Shown here: one piece after another, positions 32,775-43,450 of the stretch
Layout: every line of letters starts with the position of its first letter
Numbering within the stretch: the first letter of the stretch is position 1
Source: Paenibacillus sinopodophylli
GTDB lineage: Bacteria; Bacillota; Bacilli; Paenibacillales; Paenibacillaceae
Assembly (NCBI RefSeq): GCF_005930355.1
Contig: NZ_VDBO01000002.1
Coordinates: 372,001 to 436,000, forward strand
Direction of reading: 5' to 3'
Length of the DNA stretch: 64,000 nucleotides
The notes under the pieces: generated by a model
What the model was told of the DNA's origin: nothing
Database searches by the model: none
The model's input: the letters and a program-made list of their open reading frames with translations, nothing else
Made by a program: the position numbers and the translations under genes

Positions 32775-34682
32775 ATGGTTCAAACGGCACCTAACGGGCT
32801 TTCGCATCAGGACTTATATTTGTTTAATCAAGGCAGTTCCTACCACAGTTACCGTTTTATGGGTGCTCACCTCGTCCGAATGGACGGTAAAGATGGCGTT
32901 CGATTCACAGTTTGGGCTCCGCAGGCACAAGAAGTGCGAGTCATCGGCGATTTCAATCAATGGATTGGTATTTCACACACCATGGCAAGAATTGATGCAA
33001 CAGGCATTTTTTCTTTATTTATTGCTGGCATTGGTGAAGGTCAAGTATACAAATACGAGATCGTGACTTCTGAAGGCAGTGTGATTAGGAAAGCTGATCC
33101 GTACGCTTTTTCTGCAGAGCGCCGGCCTGGAACTGCATCGGTCATCACCCAGTTAGGCGGATATAAGTGGAAGGATTCCGCTTGGAAAAAAAAGAATCAA
33201 AAGCTACCGGCCTACACGAATCCGCTGCTCATTTATGAGGCGCACGCTGGGTCATGGAAAATTAAAGGAAAAGAAGATTTTTTTACGTATGACGAGCTGG
33301 CAGAAGATCTCATTCCTTACGTGGCTGATATGGGTTATACGCATATTGAGCTGATGCCGCTAGCCGAACATCCTTTGGACCAGTCATGGGGCTATCAGAT
33401 TACAGGCTTCTATGCTGTAACGAGCCGTTATGGCACACCAAAGCAACTCATGCGTTTCGTTGACAAATGTCATCAGTCAGGCTTAGGTGTCATACTGGAT
33501 TGGGTACCTGGACATTTCTGCAAAGACGACCACGGATTACGCCTTTTTGACGGTACGCCCATCTTCGAAGGTGCAGATGCCAAACGTGCTGAGAAGCCGC
33601 TCTGGGGCACGCTTGCTTTCGATTTCGGCAAGGATGAAGTCGTCAGTTTTCTCATTTCCAATGCGATTTACTGGATGGATATGTACCATATTGACGGTTT
33701 GCGGGTAGATGCAGTTGCCAGCATGATTAATCTGCATATGGACAAACCGCCCGAAATGTTTACTTACAACTATCTAGGCGGTTCAGATAATCTGGATGCT
33801 CTCCGCTTCATCAAGAAGCTCAATGAAACCGTGTTTCATTATTACCCCGATACGCTAATGCTTGCAGAGGATTCTTCCTCGTGGCCCGCTGTTACGGCAC
33901 CGACCTACAAGGGGGGCCTTGGATTCAATTTTAAATGGAATATGGGCTGGATGAACGACATGCTGCGCTATATGGCGCTTGATCCGTCCGAACGCTCAAG
34001 CCACCACCATCTCATCACTTTTTCGCTCCTTTATGCTTTTTCAGAAAACTACGTACTACCGCTCTCGCATGACGAAGTTGTGCACGGAAAACGCTCGTTA
34101 TTAAACAAAATGCCCGGAAGTTACGAAGAAAAATTCGCCCAATTGAGGCTTTTTTATGGTTTTTGGATGACTCATCCTGGCAAGAAGCTGTTATTTATGG
34201 GCAGCGAATGGGGCCAGTATGACGAGTGGAAAGACGGCGATATGCTCGATTGGATGCTGCTGGAATACGATATGCATAAAAGCATGCACCTTTACGTAAA
34301 ATCGCTAAATCACCTATACGTCGATCAGCCCTCGCTCTGGGAGCGTGATAGTAAGCACGACTGCTTTGAATGGATCGATGTTCATAATGCAGAGCAATCC
34401 GTCATCTCCTTTATCCGCCGCGGCAACTCTGATTTCACAGTTATTATTGCCAACTTCTCTAAAAATGATTATGGGGAGTATCGTATTGGTGTTCCAGAGC
34501 AAGGCACTTATCGCTCTTTAATAAATAGCAATGATCATTTGTTTGGCGGTACAGAATTAATTTCGAATCGAAGCTACATCAGCGAGAAAGTTTCTTGGCA
34601 CGGCCAAGAACAAAGCATTACGCTTCATTTACCCCCCTTGGCATTCCTGTTCATCACCTTAGATTCGGGGAACACACATTGA
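32775..34682 (+). CDS. glgB: 1,4-alpha-glucan branching enzyme
   Basis: This 635-residue GH13 enzyme introduces alpha-1,6 branches into glycogen. An N-terminal CBM48 domain ([20 protein letters not shown]) precedes the catalytic barrel. Visible are YEAHAGSWK, the nucleophile Asp in [10 protein letters not shown], the acid Glu in LAEDSSSWP and the transition-state block SHDEVVHGK. The C-terminal beta domain is complete. AGGGGGTG at about 32758-32765 selects the ATG at 32775 over an in-frame ATG 30 nt upstream. It is the first gene of the glycogen operon, and glgC follows 16 nt later. Confidence 0.96.
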   Translation: MVQTAPNGLSHQDLYLFNQGSSYHSYRFMGAHLVRMDGKDGVRFTVWAPQAQEVRVIGDFNQWIGISHTMARIDATGIFSLFIAGIGEGQVYKYEIVTSEGSVIRKADPYAFSAERRPGTASVITQLGGYKWKDSAWKKKNQKLPAYTNPLLIYEAHAGSWKIKGKEDFFTYDELAEDLIPYVADMGYTHIELMPLAEHPLDQSWGYQITGFYAVTSRYGTPKQLMRFVDKCHQSGLGVILDWVPGHFCKDDHGLRLFDGTPIFEGADAKRAEKPLWGTLAFDFGKDEVVSFLISNAIYWMDMYHIDGLRVDAVASMINLHMDKPPEMFTYNYLGGSDNLDALRFIKKLNETVFHYYPDTLMLAEDSSSWPAVTAPTYKGGLGFNFKWNMGWMNDMLRYMALDPSERSSHHHLITFSLLYAFSENYVLPLSHDEVVHGKRSLLNKMPGSYEEKFAQLRLFYGFWMTHPGKKLLFMGSEWGQYDEWKDGDMLDWMLLEYDMHKSMHLYVKSLNHLYVDQPSLWERDSKHDCFEWIDVHNAEQSVISFIRRGNSDFTVIIANFSKNDYGEYRIGVPEQGTYRSLINSNDHLFGGTELISNRSYISEKVSWHGQEQSITLHLPPLAFLFITLDSGNTH

Positions 34683-34698
34683 GAGGGAGTTGGTGTCC

Positions 34699-35865
34699 AT
34701 GGGCCGTAAAGAAATGATCGCTATGCTGCTCGCAGGCGGTGAAGGTAAAAGGTTAGGTGTACTTACGAAGGATTTGGCGAAGCCAGCTGTCTATTTCGGC
34801 GGAAAATACAGAATTATTGATTTCACGCTGAGCAACTGCGCACATTCAGGTATTGATACAGTAGGCGTGCTGACCCAATATCAACCGCTTGAGCTCAATC
34901 GATATTTAGGAATCGGAAGCCCTTGGGGCTTGGATCGCCGGGACGGCGGCATGACGATATTGCCTCCGTTTATGAAGCAAAAAGGCGGCGTGTGGTACAA
35001 GGGTACAGCGAACGCGATCTATCAGAATATGTCTTTCATAGAACCGTATAATCCGGAGTATGTGCTGATCATTTCAGGTGATCACATTTATAAGATGGAC
35101 TATGAGCTTATGCTTCAGCATCATAAGCGTTCGGGTGCTGACGTTACGATTGCAGGGATTGAAGTGGATTGGAAGGAAGCCAGTCGATTTGGCGTGATGC
35201 ATATCGATGATGAAGATCGGATAACGGCATTTGAGGAAAAACCAAAAAATCCAACAAGCAATATTGCTTCGATGGGTGTATATATATTCACGTGGTCGGA
35301 GCTTCAAAAATATTTGATATATGATGAATCAAGCCGCACTTCGAGCCATGATTTCGGTAAAGATCTCATTCCTGCCATGATGAGAGATGGGAAGAAACTG
35401 CATTCGTATCCGTTCAAAGGCTATTGGAAGGATGTCGGTACAATCGAGAGTTTATGGGAAGCGAACATGGATCTCCTTGCCGATGAGCCGCCTCTTGAAC
35501 TTGCAGATAATGAATGGCGAATTTACTCCGTAAATCCGAATCAACCTGCCCAGCATATTGGTGCACAAGCAGAGGTTTCTGCTTCGTTAATTACGGAAGG
35601 ATGCTTAATTGAAGGTGTTGTTGAGCGATCCGTATTATTCTATGGTGTCAAGGCTGGGAAGGACACGTTTATTTCGGAATCTGTCATTATGCCTAATGTG
35701 AGGATTGGCGAAGGCGCACGCATCTATCGGGCTATTATTGGTGAAGGTGCGGTCATACAGGCCGGCGTAACGATTGGAAGTCCTGATGATAATGCAATTA
35801 CAGTTATTGCTGTGGATCAATATGTGACAAACGATCATTTGCTGCAGGAGGTGGAGCATTCATGA
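34699..35865 (+). CDS. glgC: Glucose-1-phosphate adenylyltransferase
   Basis: This 388-residue enzyme makes ADP-glucose from ATP and glucose-1-phosphate, the committed step of glycogen synthesis. The nucleotide-binding start is [20 protein letters not shown]. Substrate residues lie in [17 protein letters not shown] and in [14 protein letters not shown]. The C-terminal left-handed beta helix holds hexapeptide repeats ([18 protein letters not shown]). GAGGGAG at 34683-34689 fits the ATG at 34699. The stop overlaps the glgD start (ATGA), consistent with a GlgC-GlgD heteromer as in Bacillus. Confidence 0.96.
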   Translation: MGRKEMIAMLLAGGEGKRLGVLTKDLAKPAVYFGGKYRIIDFTLSNCAHSGIDTVGVLTQYQPLELNRYLGIGSPWGLDRRDGGMTILPPFMKQKGGVWYKGTANAIYQNMSFIEPYNPEYVLIISGDHIYKMDYELMLQHHKRSGADVTIAGIEVDWKEASRFGVMHIDDEDRITAFEEKPKNPTSNIASMGVYIFTWSELQKYLIYDESSRTSSHDFGKDLIPAMMRDGKKLHSYPFKGYWKDVGTIESLWEANMDLLADEPPLELADNEWRIYSVNPNQPAQHIGAQAEVSASLITEGCLIEGVVERSVLFYGVKAGKDTFISESVIMPNVRIGEGARIYRAIIGEGAVIQAGVTIGSPDDNAITVIAVDQYVTNDHLLQEVEHS

Positions 35866-36974
35866 AGCATAAAGTTATGGGCGTCATTAATTTAATCCAT
35901 GAGACGGATGAGTTGGAACGTCTAACGCAAGGCCGCTGCCTTGCAACCGTGCCTTTCGGTGCTAGGTACCGCCTAATTGATTTTGTCTTGTCCAGTATGG
36001 TCAATTCCGGCATATCGAAGGTAGCTGTGTTCGCACATACCAAGTATCGCTCGCTCATGGATCATCTCGGATCGGGCAAACATTGGGATTTGCAGCATCG
36101 CCAAAGCGGGTTGTTCGTTCTTCCTCCAGCAACAGATGATATTCAAGAAATTAGCCGCGGCGATCTTTATCATTTCTATCAACAGCGTGACTATTTCAAC
36201 CGTGCCTCGTTAGATTACGTGGTCATTACTCGCAGCCATATGGTCTGCAATATCGATTTCGAGAAGGTGATCCAATTCCATCTCGAACGCGAAGCTGACA
36301 TAACGGTCGTATGTAAGCAACAGCAGGACCTGCTCTCCGGAAAAGCTCGCAAAGTGAAACTAAATGAGGATGGTCGAATTACCGCAATTCAAGATCATTA
36401 TGGCCGCATGTCTAGCGATATCAGCTCTATGGAGATGTATGTTATGCGCAAGGATCTGCTGATGGAGCTGGTTGAGACATCGCTCGCTCAGGGACAGGAT
36501 CATCTTGTACGTCATGCTATTTTCTCAAGATTGGACCAATTGAATGTTTATGGTTATATGTATGAAGGTTACTTAGGCGTTGTGAATACGCTAGGCAGCT
36601 ACTACCGTAATAGTATGAATTTGCTGGATGCGGATGTGTGGAAAGAGCTCTTCTATCAGCCAGGTCCTATCTTCACGAAGGTTAAGGATGAGCCGCCTGC
36701 CAGGTACTTGGGAAGCTCGAATGTGACGAATTCGCTTATCGCTAACGGCTGCCGGATTGAAGGCACTGTCACGAACAGCATTTTGTTCCGCGGCGTGCAT
36801 GTACAGAAGGGAGCTGTCGTAAGCAACAGCATCGTGATGCAGAATGGCATTATTGGTGAAAACAGCTTCTTACAGCACAGTATTTTAGACAAGGACGTTC
36901 AGGTAGAAGCAGAGCGGGATATAAGAGGAGCGGCAAGTTCGCCGTTTCTAGCTGGGAAACGAAAAATAATATAA
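35862..36974 (+). CDS. glgD: GlgD, glucose-1-phosphate adenylyltransferase regulatory-type subunit
   Basis: This 370-residue protein is homologous to GlgC but starts [20 protein letters not shown] and lacks the AGGxGxR nucleotide loop. That loss is typical of GlgD subunits, which stabilise or activate GlgC. The blocks [21 protein letters not shown] and the C-terminal hexapeptide region ([19 protein letters not shown]) are conserved. Translation is coupled to glgC by ATGA. A 107-nt gap separates it from glgA. Confidence 0.93.
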   Translation: MKHKVMGVINLIHETDELERLTQGRCLATVPFGARYRLIDFVLSSMVNSGISKVAVFAHTKYRSLMDHLGSGKHWDLQHRQSGLFVLPPATDDIQEISRGDLYHFYQQRDYFNRASLDYVVITRSHMVCNIDFEKVIQFHLEREADITVVCKQQQDLLSGKARKVKLNEDGRITAIQDHYGRMSSDISSMEMYVMRKDLLMELVETSLAQGQDHLVRHAIFSRLDQLNVYGYMYEGYLGVVNTLGSYYRNSMNLLDADVWKELFYQPGPIFTKVKDEPPARYLGSSNVTNSLIANGCRIEGTVTNSILFRGVHVQKGAVVSNSIVMQNGIIGENSFLQHSILDKDVQVEAERDIRGAASSPFLAGKRKII

Positions 36975-37081
36975 GTGAAGTTTATTGCCGCGAATCATGC
37001 GATACACCGAGACAGGAACTGATCCGTTTCCGATTGGGTTGATGCAATGCTGATGCGGCGTCCATAAGAAAGGAGAATCCT

Positions 37082-38542
37082 ATGAACATATTGTTCGCAA
37101 CCTCAGAGGCGGTGCCCCTTGCTAAGACAGGCGGACTTGCTGACGTTGCAGGGGCGCTCCCTAAGGCGCTGAATAAGCGGGGCGTTGATACCAGAGTCGT
37201 TATGCCGAAATATGATGAAATACCTGCCGCGCTCATTGGGCAGTTTGAGCAAGTTGCTCATTTCCGAGTTTCGTTCAGCTGGCGCAATCAATATTGCGGC
37301 TTGCTGAGAGCTGAATTTGACGGCGTCACTTATTATTTAATCGATAATGAGCATTATTTCAAGCGCAAAGGTCTTTATGGCTACGGGGATGATGCAGAAC
37401 GATTCGTTTTTTTCTGCTTTGCCGTTATGGAGGCAGTGCGCTACATGGATTTTCATCCGGATATTGTGCATTGCCATGACTGGCAGACCGGATTAATCCC
37501 GTTTCTTCTCAAAACAAGATATTACTACGATCCTGCATGGGCGTATACCAAATCGGTGTTTACGATTCACAACTTGAAGTATCAAGGGTTGTTCGGCATT
37601 GATTTGCTCATGGACTTGCTCGGCGTTGGGCATGACATGTTCCAAGCTGACAGCTTGGAGTTTAACGGTGCTGGAAGCTGCATGAAGGGCGGACTCGTCT
37701 ATGCAGACAAGCTGACGACGGTAAGCCAAACCTATGCCGAAGAAATCCAAACCGAATATTTTGGCGAGAAGATGGATGCCCTTCTGAGATACCGATCACA
37801 GGATTTGATTGGCATTGTGAACGGCATTGACGATGAACTGTTCGATCCGATGAATGACAGTACGCTAGAGGTTCCGTATCGAAACTCATTGAGCCGGAAG
37901 CGGAAAAACAAGGTAGAGCTCCAGCGTGAGCTTGGATTGCCGTTGTCGGAAGAGATTCCACTAGTCGGAATTGTATCAAGGTTAGTGGAGCAGAAGGGAT
38001 TTGATCTCATCGCAGCAACGCTTGAAGAGCTGCTGCAGGATGACGTACAATTTGTTCTGCTTGGTGCAGGAGATGCGAAGTACGAGCAATTTTTCAATGA
38101 TATTGCTTATCGCTATCCTAATAAATTTAAGGTGTGGATTGGTTATGATGATAGACTTGCCCGCAGAATTTATGCAGGCTCGGACATCTTCGCGATGCCT
38201 TCTCAATTCGAACCATGTGGATTAAGTCAGCTTCTAGCGCTGCGCTATCGTTCCGTACCGGTTGTTCGCGAGACAGGCGGACTAAAGGACACGGTACAAG
38301 CCTACAACGAATATACTGGCGAAGGAAACGGCTTCAGCTTTGCCCATTACAATGCGCATGATTATATGCACACCGTGCGCAGAGCGCTTGCTCTTTATCG
38401 TGATGAGGAAGTCTGGAAGCAGATCGTGAGCAATGGCAGTAATGAAGATTACAGCTGGAATCGCTCCGCCAAAGCCTATATATCAGTCTATTCACAACTC
38501 TTAGCGCACCGAAAGGAGAAAGAATCATGGCCCGTCATCTAG
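37082..38542 (+). CDS. glgA: Glycogen synthase (ADP-glucose, GT5)
   Basis: This 486-residue glycosyltransferase adds glucose from ADP-glucose to the non-reducing end of glycogen. The acceptor/donor signature is VPLAKTGGLADVAGALPKAL (residues 12-31). The C-terminal Rossmann half carries GIVSRLVEQKGFDLI and the catalytic SQFEPCGLSQLLALRYRSVP with the donor-site Glu. AAAGGAG precedes the ATG at 37082. The last 16 nt overlap the start of the GH15 gene. Confidence 0.96.
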   Translation: MNILFATSEAVPLAKTGGLADVAGALPKALNKRGVDTRVVMPKYDEIPAALIGQFEQVAHFRVSFSWRNQYCGLLRAEFDGVTYYLIDNEHYFKRKGLYGYGDDAERFVFFCFAVMEAVRYMDFHPDIVHCHDWQTGLIPFLLKTRYYYDPAWAYTKSVFTIHNLKYQGLFGIDLLMDLLGVGHDMFQADSLEFNGAGSCMKGGLVYADKLTTVSQTYAEEIQTEYFGEKMDALLRYRSQDLIGIVNGIDDELFDPMNDSTLEVPYRNSLSRKRKNKVELQRELGLPLSEEIPLVGIVSRLVEQKGFDLIAATLEELLQDDVQFVLLGAGDAKYEQFFNDIAYRYPNKFKVWIGYDDRLARRIYAGSDIFAMPSQFEPCGLSQLLALRYRSVPVVRETGGLKDTVQAYNEYTGEGNGFSFAHYNAHDYMHTVRRALALYRDEEVWKQIVSNGSNEDYSWNRSAKAYISVYSQLLAHRKEKESWPVI

Positions 38543-40512
38543 TTATCGGCAACGGAAAGATGCTCCTTAATTTGGATCAACACTGTTATATCAGAGATAT
38601 TTATTATCCATTCGTCGGACAGTTAAACCACGTAGGCGGTCAATATTGCCGCTTAGGTGTATGGGTTGAGGGTGCTTTTAGCTGGTTGGATGAGCCTGAG
38701 TGGAAGTTTGATTTGGATTATATTGACGACTCCTTGGTAACAAATATTACCGCAAAGCATGATGGCTTAGGCATTGAGCTTCATATGAACGATGGTATTC
38801 ACCAGCGGGAATGTATCTATATCAAACGGGTTGTTGTGCGCAACAAAACGGATGTTGCGAAAGAAGTTCGGTTGTTCTTCCATCAGGATTTGATGATTGA
38901 TGGTTCAGAGGTTGGCGATACGGCGGTCTATTACCCGGAAAACCATACTCTGTATCACTACAAGCGGAATAACTATTTCATGTTTAACGGCTTCTCGGAT
39001 GAGGGAGGCATGACGCAATACTCAACGGGGATCAAACGATTCCAGTCGGCTGAAGGGACATGGCGCGACGCAGAGGATGGTGTTCTGATGGGCAATTCCA
39101 TCGCACAAGGCTCTGTTGATAGTACAATCAGCTTCCGCACCGTCGTTCCGCCGCAAAATGAAAAATCGGTTTATTATTGGATGTCCATTGGCCAGAATCT
39201 CGAAGAGGTGAAGGAACTGAACCAATATGTTCAGGATAATCATCCGGAGAAGCTGCTCAGTCGAATGGTCGTTTACTGGAAGCACTGGCTTCGCAGAGCT
39301 GAGACCGATCTTGGGGATTTGCCGCATGACGTTGTCAAAATGTTCAAGCAGAGCCTATTGCTTGTTCGTACACAGGTGGATGAGCGCGGAGCGATATTAG
39401 CCGCGAATGACACAGATATTTTGCAATATAATCGTGATCATTACAGCTACATGTGGCCGCGTGACGGCGCATTGATTGCTGATGCGATGTCAATGGCAGG
39501 GTATCAAAGCGTTATTGCACCGTTCTTCCATTTCTGTGCGCAAGCTTTATCACCTGATGGCTACTTGTATCATAAATACAATCCAGACGGAACGGTGGGC
39601 TCCAGTTGGCATCCATATATCGTTCAGGGAAGCCGACGGCTCCCGATTCAAGAGGATGAAACAGCGCTTGTCCTATTCGCTTTGTGGAAGGATTATTCGC
39701 GGAACCAAGTGATTGAGCTTCCTCAATCATTGTATAGCAATCTGATCCGCAAGGCAGCTACATTCCTCAGCTCGTATATTGAACCTTCGCTCTCGCTTCC
39801 GAAGCCGAGCTACGATTTGTGGGAGGAGCGCTACGGCATATGGACGTACACGGTGGCGTCGGTGTATGGCGGCCTGATGGCTGCATCCTTCTTCACGGAT
39901 TTGTTCGGTGATTATGAGCGAAGCGATCATTATAAGAGCACAGCAGAGATGATCAAACAAGGTATGATTACTCATCTGTGGGATGAGGAGTCCGGTCGCT
40001 TCGCTCGAGGCTTAATCCAGAAGGATAATCGTTGGGTGAAGGATATGACGCTGGAGAGCAGCTTGTTCGGCGTGCTGGAGTTTGGCGTACTTCCTGTAGA
40101 CGACTATCGGGTAGTTCAGACAATGCTTGCGATTAAGGAAGGACTGCAGGTCAAGACGCATATCGGCGGAATTGCTAGATATACGAATGATTATTACTTC
40201 CAGCAATCAGGGGAAATCGATAAGGTACCGGGAAATCCATGGATCATTTGTACGCTATGGGTTGCGAACTTTGAGATTGATTCCGCGAAGACGCTTGAGG
40301 AGCTTGAAGGACCTCGTCAAACGCTGCAATGGGTATCGGATCATGCCTTGCAAAGCGGTATGCTCCCTGAGCAACTGAATCCGTATGATGGATCGCCATT
40401 ATCTGTCGCGCCGCTTACGTGGTCGCATGCGACGGTTGTGCACAGCGTGAGCAAGTATGCTGAGAAATACAAACAGCTGCGATTGGCTAAAGAATCGAAT
40501 AATGGTTTCTAG
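38527..40512 (+). CDS. GH15 glucoamylase-like glycosidase, cytosolic
   Basis: This 661-residue protein has no signal peptide. It has an N-terminal beta-sandwich (about 1-270) and an (alpha/alpha)6 barrel typical of bacterial GH15 exo-glucosidases. The likely acid Glu is in SYDLWEERYGIWTYT, and the likely base Glu is in MLPEQLNPYDGSP. The substrate-binding block YMWPRDGALIADAMS is also characteristic. It should release glucose from alpha-1,4-glucans or maltooligosaccharides. Being the last gene of the glg operon and overlapping glgA, it probably takes the turnover role usually played by glycogen phosphorylase (inference). A strong terminator follows. Confidence 0.85.
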   Translation: MARHLVIGNGKMLLNLDQHCYIRDIYYPFVGQLNHVGGQYCRLGVWVEGAFSWLDEPEWKFDLDYIDDSLVTNITAKHDGLGIELHMNDGIHQRECIYIKRVVVRNKTDVAKEVRLFFHQDLMIDGSEVGDTAVYYPENHTLYHYKRNNYFMFNGFSDEGGMTQYSTGIKRFQSAEGTWRDAEDGVLMGNSIAQGSVDSTISFRTVVPPQNEKSVYYWMSIGQNLEEVKELNQYVQDNHPEKLLSRMVVYWKHWLRRAETDLGDLPHDVVKMFKQSLLLVRTQVDERGAILAANDTDILQYNRDHYSYMWPRDGALIADAMSMAGYQSVIAPFFHFCAQALSPDGYLYHKYNPDGTVGSSWHPYIVQGSRRLPIQEDETALVLFALWKDYSRNQVIELPQSLYSNLIRKAATFLSSYIEPSLSLPKPSYDLWEERYGIWTYTVASVYGGLMAASFFTDLFGDYERSDHYKSTAEMIKQGMITHLWDEESGRFARGLIQKDNRWVKDMTLESSLFGVLEFGVLPVDDYRVVQTMLAIKEGLQVKTHIGGIARYTNDYYFQQSGEIDKVPGNPWIICTLWVANFEIDSAKTLEELEGPRQTLQWVSDHALQSGMLPEQLNPYDGSPLSVAPLTWSHATVVHSVSKYAEKYKQLRLAKESNNGF

Positions 40513-40537
40513 AACGGATATGAATGAATAACAGGTT

Positions 40538-40579
40538 AACAGCCCGTATGCTGCTAAGCAGCATACGGGCTGTTTTTTT
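40538..40579 (+). terminator. Intrinsic terminator of the glycogen operon
   Basis: ACAGCCCGTATGCTGC (40539-40554) and GCAGCATACGGGCTGT (40557-40572) form a 16-bp stem with a tiny loop, followed by TTTTTTT. Confidence 0.9.
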
Positions 40580-40760
40580 GCCATGTTGTTGCATGGCAAA
40601 TACGATACACTAATGTGAGTATGGGCAGAAGATTCACTACGTGAAGATAGGTTTCTATCACTTGTAATGGATTGAATAATGACAACAAGAGCGGTATTGT
40701 TATAGTTAAATAAAGCAGAATAGCAGTTCGATAAAGGCTATTGAAATAGGAGGAACGGAA

Positions 40761-42299
40761 TTGAGTACAAAATTTGTGATCGGCGTAGATATCGGAACGA
40801 CGAGTACGAAGTCTGTATTGTTTACAGCGAACGGGGCTATCGTATCCAGCCATGGTATAGAATATCCGCTGCATTCGCCATCGCCGGCGATTGCAGAGCA
40901 GAACCCGGAGGAAATCTTTAACGCGGTAATCGCAACGATCAGACATGTTATGCGAAGCAGCAACGTCCAGCCTGATCAAATTTTATGCGTTTCATTCAGT
41001 TCGGCTATGCACAGCGTGATTGCTGTCGATCAAGAAGGGCTGCCGATAACGAATTGTATAACCTGGGCGGATAATCGCAGCATGGAATGGGCGAATAAGA
41101 TCAAGAACGAATGGAATGGCCATCAAATCTATTTGCGTACGGGTACTCCAATCCATCCTATGTCCCCGCTATCAAAGCTCACATGGCTTCGACATGATCA
41201 TAAGGAGCTGTTTGACCGTGCGTTTAAGTTTATTTCTATAAAAGAGTACGTGTTCTTCAAGCTGTTCGGCAGGTATGTCATCGATTATTCGATCGCTTCT
41301 GCAACGGGGCTGTTTAATCTGGTCAACCTACAATGGGATGAAGAGGCAATAAGAGTGGCTGGAGTGACGCCGGACCGATTGTCTGAGCTTGTGCCAACGA
41401 CGTATAAGCTTGAAGGATTGTCTGAGATGTATGCGCAGCAAATGGGCTTGCCTGTCTCGACCCCATTTGTCGTAGGTGCAAGCGATGGCGTTCTCTCGAA
41501 TCTTGGCGTTAATGCGATCGAGCCAGGTGTTGTTGCGGTAACGATTGGAACGAGCGGGGCAATTCGAGCTGTGACGGACAAGCCTGTGACCGATCCTAAG
41601 GGCAGAATTTTCTGTTATGCATTGACGGATCAGTTATGGGTAATCGGCGGACCTGTCAATAACGGCGGTATGATCTTCCGATGGGTGCGAGATCAGATCG
41701 GCAGCGAAGAAGTCAGTATTGCAAAGCAACAGGGAATCGATCCTTACGAGCTGCTGACGGATATGGCGGCAAAAGTGAATGCGGGATCGGACGGCTTGAT
41801 ATTCCATCCTTACTTATCGGGAGAGCGTGCTCCTCTCTGGGATGCGAATGCACGAGGCTCCTATTTCGGGCTGGGCCTGCACCATAAGAAGGAGCATCTC
41901 ATTCGCGCAGCTTTGGAAGGCGTTATTTTTAATTTGTACAGTGTGCTGATGGCGCTTGAGGAGCTGACCGGTAAACCTAAGAAAATACAAGCAACAGGCG
42001 GATTTGCAAGATCAGAGGTATGGCGTCAGATGATGGCTGATATATTCGATCAAGAACTTCATGTACCTGAGAGTATCGAGAGCTCCTGTCTAGGAGCTGT
42101 TATTCTTGGCTTGTACAGTATAGGAGAGATCGATTCGCTCTCTGTTGTGGAGCAAATGGTCGGCGGATCACATTTCCATCTGCCGAATAAAAAAAATGCC
42201 GAGGTATACGCGGAGCTAATGCCTATGTATATACGGATTTCAAAGCTTCTGACAGAGGAATATGCAAGCATTGCTGCTTTCCAGCAAAAATATGTTTAA
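40761..42299 (+). CDS. gntK: Gluconokinase (FGGY family)
   Basis: This 512-residue carbohydrate kinase belongs to the FGGY family. It has the N-terminal phosphate-binding GVDIGTTSTKSVLF, the ITWADNRS substrate block, SDGVLSNLGVNAIEPG, the ATP-binding TIGTSGAIRAV and the C-terminal IQATGGFARSEVWRQMMADI. These match gluconokinase best, although xylulokinase-like relatives cannot be fully excluded. It phosphorylates gluconate to 6-phosphogluconate. The start is TTG at 40761 with AGGAGG at 40749-40754. It is a single gene between two terminators, with no gluconate permease or GntR-type repressor next to it. Confidence 0.85.
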   Translation: MSTKFVIGVDIGTTSTKSVLFTANGAIVSSHGIEYPLHSPSPAIAEQNPEEIFNAVIATIRHVMRSSNVQPDQILCVSFSSAMHSVIAVDQEGLPITNCITWADNRSMEWANKIKNEWNGHQIYLRTGTPIHPMSPLSKLTWLRHDHKELFDRAFKFISIKEYVFFKLFGRYVIDYSIASATGLFNLVNLQWDEEAIRVAGVTPDRLSELVPTTYKLEGLSEMYAQQMGLPVSTPFVVGASDGVLSNLGVNAIEPGVVAVTIGTSGAIRAVTDKPVTDPKGRIFCYALTDQLWVIGGPVNNGGMIFRWVRDQIGSEEVSIAKQQGIDPYELLTDMAAKVNAGSDGLIFHPYLSGERAPLWDANARGSYFGLGLHHKKEHLIRAALEGVIFNLYSVLMALEELTGKPKKIQATGGFARSEVWRQMMADIFDQELHVPESIESSCLGAVILGLYSIGEIDSLSVVEQMVGGSHFHLPNKKNAEVYAELMPMYIRISKLLTEEYASIAAFQQKYV

Positions 42300-42305
42300 C
42301 AAAAA

Positions 42306-42334
42306 AACAGCCGAGCAGCTCGGCTGTTTTTTTG
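42306..42334. terminator. Bidirectional terminator after gntK
   Basis: ACAGCCGAG (42307-42315) and CTCGGCTGT (42319-42327) form a 9-bp stem with a 3-nt loop; A-run upstream and T-run downstream. It serves gntK and the convergent LysR gene. Confidence 0.9.
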
Positions 42335-42370
42335 TTAGAGAACGGTGCGAATTTAGTTACCAGGCGCTGC

Positions 42371-43255
42371 TCAGTTCCCGTCAGCCAGTAATTTTTGGAT
42401 GAGCATCGTTAACGCCATCGAAGTGGGTGCTTCCTTATGACGAATAATAGAAAATTGCCGCTCATACCGAGCATGCTGAATAGTCAATTCGCTTAGTTCT
42501 CCCGATACTAATTCTTTCCGTACGATCCATCTAGAGAGCAGAGCAATGCCTAGGCCCGCGAGTACCGATTCCTTTACGCTCTGACTGCTATTGAAAACAT
42601 AAGCACGTTTTTGAGAGAGCTGTGTACTGACGAAAAATTGATCGCTGAAGGCACGTGTGCCTGAGCCGTTTTCCCTTAGTACCCAAATTTGATTATGCAG
42701 TTGATCAGCATCAATAATTCGAGAGGAAGCTAGCGGATGTGCAGCAGGAGCAACGACAATCATCTCATCTGTCATGAACGGAGTTACGCTTAGATCCGAG
42801 GCATGTGCCTCGCCTTCAATTAGACCGACATCGAGCTTGTTAGCGCGCACGGCTTGAACGATCTCTCCCGTATTCCCAATTGTCGTCTGCATGGCTACGA
42901 GCGGATACTGCGCTGCAAATGCCGCGATCCGTTTGGGGAGCACATATTCGCCAATTGTGAAGCTGGCTCCGATTTGGAGAGAGCCAGTCACTTCATCTTG
43001 AAGGAGCTGGATATCCTGCCTTGCATCTGCATACAAAGATAACATTTGCCTCGCTTTCTGATACAAGAGATCCCCCGCTTCTGTCAAACGCACATGCTTA
43101 GGAGAACGATGCAGAAGCCTCACTCCAAACTCGTTCTCCAAATTCTGGATATGCTGGCTGACACCGGGCTGTGAGAGGTTTAACAGTTCTGCGGCTCTCG
43201 AAAAGTGACGCTGCTCTGCAACCGTAACGAATACACGTAATGCATCAACAATCAT
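42371..43255 (-). CDS. LysR-type regulator (CysL/YeiE-like)
   Basis: This 294-residue LTTR has the winged HTH at residues 1-60 (ALRVFVTVAEQRHFSRAAEL) followed by a two-lobed effector domain. It resembles the CysL (YwfK)/YeiE group, which is commonly divergent from a YeiH-family transporter, exactly as here. The ATG at 43255 is preferred because GAGGA lies 6-7 nt upstream; an ATG two codons earlier overlaps that site. It probably controls the divergent yeiH-like gene and itself through the shared 195-nt intergenic region. Confidence 0.88.
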   Translation of the reverse strand: MIVDALRVFVTVAEQRHFSRAAELLNLSQPGVSQHIQNLENEFGVRLLHRSPKHVRLTEAGDLLYQKARQMLSLYADARQDIQLLQDEVTGSLQIGASFTIGEYVLPKRIAAFAAQYPLVAMQTTIGNTGEIVQAVRANKLDVGLIEGEAHASDLSVTPFMTDEMIVVAPAAHPLASSRIIDADQLHNQIWVLRENGSGTRAFSDQFFVSTQLSQKRAYVFNSSQSVKESVLAGLGIALLSRWIVRKELVSGELSELTIQHARYERQFSIIRHKEAPTSMALTMLIQKLLADGN

Positions 43256-43283
43256 AATCATTCCTCATTTTTCCCTCTAATTT

Positions 43284-43351
43284 TTATCTTAATATCGTAA
43301 TCATATCGTCTTTTCAATAAGATAACCATTCTAATCATAAGTTTTTATAAT
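43284..43351 (+). promoter_or_regulatory. Probable LysR-controlled promoter of the yeiH-like gene
   Basis: TTATCTTA (43284-43291) and TAAGATAA (43318-43325) form a separated inverted repeat. TATAAT at 43346-43351 has no recognisable -35 hexamer at the right distance. That pattern fits an activator-dependent promoter. The link to the adjacent LysR protein is inference. Confidence 0.4.
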
Positions 43352-43450
43352 GATAGAGATAGAGAATGCGTATTTCACAATAAGCTGACTGGGCCGTATA
43401 GTGAATGCAAACAGATCGGCGGAGCTGATCATCATCCAGAGGTGAACGAG

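Noticed and set aside
40580-40760. Short dyads upstream of gntK (for example TTCAC-TAC-GTGAA near 40633 and a GATAGGTTTCTATC stretch)
   Set aside because: The arms are only 5 bp and no regulator gene is adjacent, so there is not enough support to call an operator.
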